Below, piece by piece: positions 62,515 through 64,000 of a DNA stretch of 64,000 nt. Position 1 is the stretch's first letter; each line of letters opens with the position of its first letter. The notes beneath the pieces are model-generated. The model did no database searches. It saw only the letters and a list, made by a program, of their open reading frames with translations, and was not told the origin of the DNA. Position numbers and translations under genes: made by a program. This stretch comes from Pseudomonas sessilinigenes (GTDB taxonomy: Bacteria; Pseudomonadota; Gammaproteobacteria; Pseudomonadales; Pseudomonadaceae), in contig NZ_CP027706.1 in the NCBI RefSeq assembly GCF_003850565.1, positions 1,488,001 to 1,552,000 on the forward strand, written 5' to 3'.

Positions 62515-64000
62515 ATGCCGGATAAGGCATTGGCCGAGGAGCAGCGCCTGGCCGCCTTGTATGCCCTCGAGCTGCTGGATACGGCCCGCTGCGAAAGCTT
62601 CGATCGCATCTGCCGCCTGGCCGCGCAGTTCTTCAAGGTCCCCACGGCGCTGATTACCCTGGTGGATCGTGATCGACAGTGGTTCAAGTCGCGCGTGGGG
62701 TTTGCCGTCGAGCAGACGCCGATCGATCAGTCGTTCTGCGCCTACACGATCAAGTCCGGTGAGGTGTTCGAAGTTCAGGACGCTCGCCAGGACGTGCGTT
62801 TCCATGCCAATCCACTGGTGACCGAGGGCCCGGGCATAGGTTTTTATGCCGGGGCGCCCTTGATCACTTCCACGGGGCACGCCATCGGCAGCCTGTGCGT
62901 CATCGACAAGCAGCCGCAGCGGCTCGATGCCGCCGAGCGTCAACAGCTGCGTGACCTGGCCTCCCTGGTGATGGAGCAGATCGAGCAACGCCAGCGCCAG
63001 ACCCGCCGTGATCCGGTCAGTGGCCTGCCCAACCGCGAGCAGTTCCAGCGCGACTTGCACGATCTGGCGGACGAACACCCCGGGGAGCGACGGGTGCTGG
63101 TGCTGGTGGATGCGGTGGACATGACCGTGGCCCATGAGTTGACCCTGGCCCTGGGCATGGCGCCGTTCGAGATCATCGTGCGTTTTCTTGCCCAGCAGTT
63201 GCTCGCCTACCTGGGTCGGCATGTGCGGGTCTATCACGTCTCGGCCAAGCGCTTCGGCTTCCTGCTGCCGGCCGCACCTGGGGTCGAGCGTTTGCTGGAG
63301 GGCCTGGTGCGTCGCTTGCGCCGCCAGCCGCCGGGCCTGGAATTGCCGATGGTGCCGGGAGTGTGCGCGGGCATGGTGGAGTTTTCCACGGATCATGACG
63401 CCGTGCCGGACGTGTTGCGCAAGGCCATGTTCGCCCTGGAGCTGGCCGCGCTGGAGCGCTGTACCTGGGCGCCCTACGACCTGGTGCGCGACCAGGCCTA
63501 CCGGCGTGCCTTCAACCTGGCCGCGGACATCGGCGAGGCTCTGGACACCGGGCAGATCTACCTGATGTTCCAGCCGCGCTTCGCCCTGCCCGATGGCGCC
63601 CAGGTCAGTGCCGAGGCGCTGATCCGCTGGGACCATCCCTGGCTGGGGCCGATTTCCCCTGCGGAGTTCATTCCGGTGATGGAGCGCAACGCCCAGATCC
63701 ACCAGGTGACCCACTGGCTGATCGATGCGGTGTTGCACAAGTTGCATCTATGGAGTGCCAGTGATGTGCAACGCCTGTCGATCAACCTGTCACCCCAGGA
63801 TTTCGAGGACCAGGACATCGCCGATGTGTTGCGCGATGCCTGCCTGCGCCACCGCATCAATCCCCGGCGCCTGGAAGTGGAGATCACCGAAGGCGCCTGG
63901 CTGCGCTCCAACCCGAAAGTGTTGGAGCAGTTGAGCAAGATTCGCGCCCTGGGCATGGATGTGGCCATCGACGATTTTGGTACCGGCTACAGCAACTTCG
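62515..64000 (+). CDS. GAF-degenerate GGDEF-EAL protein (cut by window edge)
   Basis: The first 495 codons of a c-di-GMP signalling protein. A GAF domain (about 20-160, 'SFDRICRLAAQFFKVPTALITLVDRDRQWFKS') is followed by a GGDEF-like domain whose signature is replaced by 'SAKRFGFLL', so it cannot be catalytic. An EAL domain follows (from about 350), with 'AEALIRWDHP', 'SINLSPQDF', 'LEVEITEGAW' and 'AIDDFGTGYSNF'. The phosphodiesterase motifs seen so far are intact, so it probably degrades c-di-GMP. I take ATG 62515; an in-frame stop lies 18 bases upstream. Confidence 0.9.
   Translation, partial: MPDKALAEEQRLAALYALELLDTARCESFDRICRLAAQFFKVPTALITLVDRDRQWFKSRVGFAVEQTPIDQSFCAYTIKSGEVFEVQDARQDVRFHANPLVTEGPGIGFYAGAPLITSTGHAIGSLCVIDKQPQRLDAAERQQLRDLASLVMEQIEQRQRQTRRDPVSGLPNREQFQRDLHDLADEHPGERRVLVLVDAVDMTVAHELTLALGMAPFEIIVRFLAQQLLAYLGRHVRVYHVSAKRFGFLLPAAPGVERLLEGLVRRLRRQPPGLELPMVPGVCAGMVEFSTDHDAVPDVLRKAMFALELAALERCTWAPYDLVRDQAYRRAFNLAADIGEALDTGQIYLMFQPRFALPDGAQVSAEALIRWDHPWLGPISPAEFIPVMERNAQIHQVTHWLIDAVLHKLHLWSASDVQRLSINLSPQDFEDQDIADVLRDACLRHRINPRRLEVEITEGAWLRSNPKVLEQLSKIRALGMDVAIDDFGTGYSNF

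Noticed and set aside
62016..62525. 169-codon plus-strand frame
   Set aside because: It runs through the strong terminator at 62171-62195 and overlaps the EAL gene start. The product has no recognisable features.

Overview
This window looks like a chromosomal segment of a fluorescent-group Pseudomonas. The support is high GC with strong third-position GC bias, an OprD-type porin, FecI/FecR-coupled TonB receptors, a hydroxyproline epimerase operon, a chromosomal fosA, and REP-like intergenic palindromes. The species is an inference. I saw no tRNA, rRNA, CRISPR array, insertion sequence or prophage gene. Both ends cut a gene: an amidase on the left and a GAF/EAL protein on the right.

Layout. 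1-4468: amidase tail, IclR regulator, OprD porin, exported YceI protein, and a ClsB-like phospholipase D. 4566-6857 (minus): periplasmic beta-glucosidase BglX. 7189-10139: a LemA lipoprotein followed by three TPM-domain proteins, the first of which has its glycine/serine tail out of frame. 10269-12529: SAM methyltransferase, DJ-1/PfpI protein, ribbon-helix-helix protein. 12677-13597 (minus): a toxin-antitoxin-like pair with a palindromic operator inside a good promoter. 13796-17986 (minus): STN-type TonB receptor with its FecR anti-sigma and FecI sigma.

18141-34297 reads as one scavenging island, probably for organosulfur compounds. It holds a four-domain rhodanese and a thiol dioxygenase, a divergent LysR regulator, an SsuC/SsuB-like ABC core, a DszC/acyl-CoA-dehydrogenase-like flavoprotein, a 2-hydroxyacid dehydrogenase, a class II aldolase, and a Tat-type solute-binding protein. 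It continues with a membrane dipeptidase, an exported flavin amine oxidase beside an exported RidA, a TonB receptor, and a second solute-binding protein.

34587-38965 is the most interesting block: a 2OG-Fe(II) oxygenase 4 bases upstream of a tRNA-dependent cyclodipeptide synthase (XYP subfamily by its residues), then a 14-TM DHA2 exporter and a flavin-dependent LLM monooxygenase whose start overlaps the exporter. It looks like a compact pathway that makes, oxidises and exports a cyclodipeptide, and it is not the bicyclomycin layout.

39028-50432: YegP, a lipoprotein, a DapA-family/class II aldolase pair under an XRE-cupin regulator, a SIR2-like DUF4917 protein, an iron alcohol dehydrogenase, ParDE, two tandem paralogous exported proteins next to fosA, a LysE exporter, a PAS-GAF-GGDEF cyclase and a DUF4142 protein. 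50605-57945: a GNAT enzyme, then trans-4-hydroxyproline catabolism (AraC regulator, three-subunit D-hydroxyproline dehydrogenase, 4-hydroxyproline 2-epimerase) and an APC permease. 58084-64000: a Fiu-like catecholate receptor with a Fur-box-like site, GNAT, two small envelope proteins, a gene-free stretch with a strong terminator, and the start of a GAF/degenerate-GGDEF/EAL protein.
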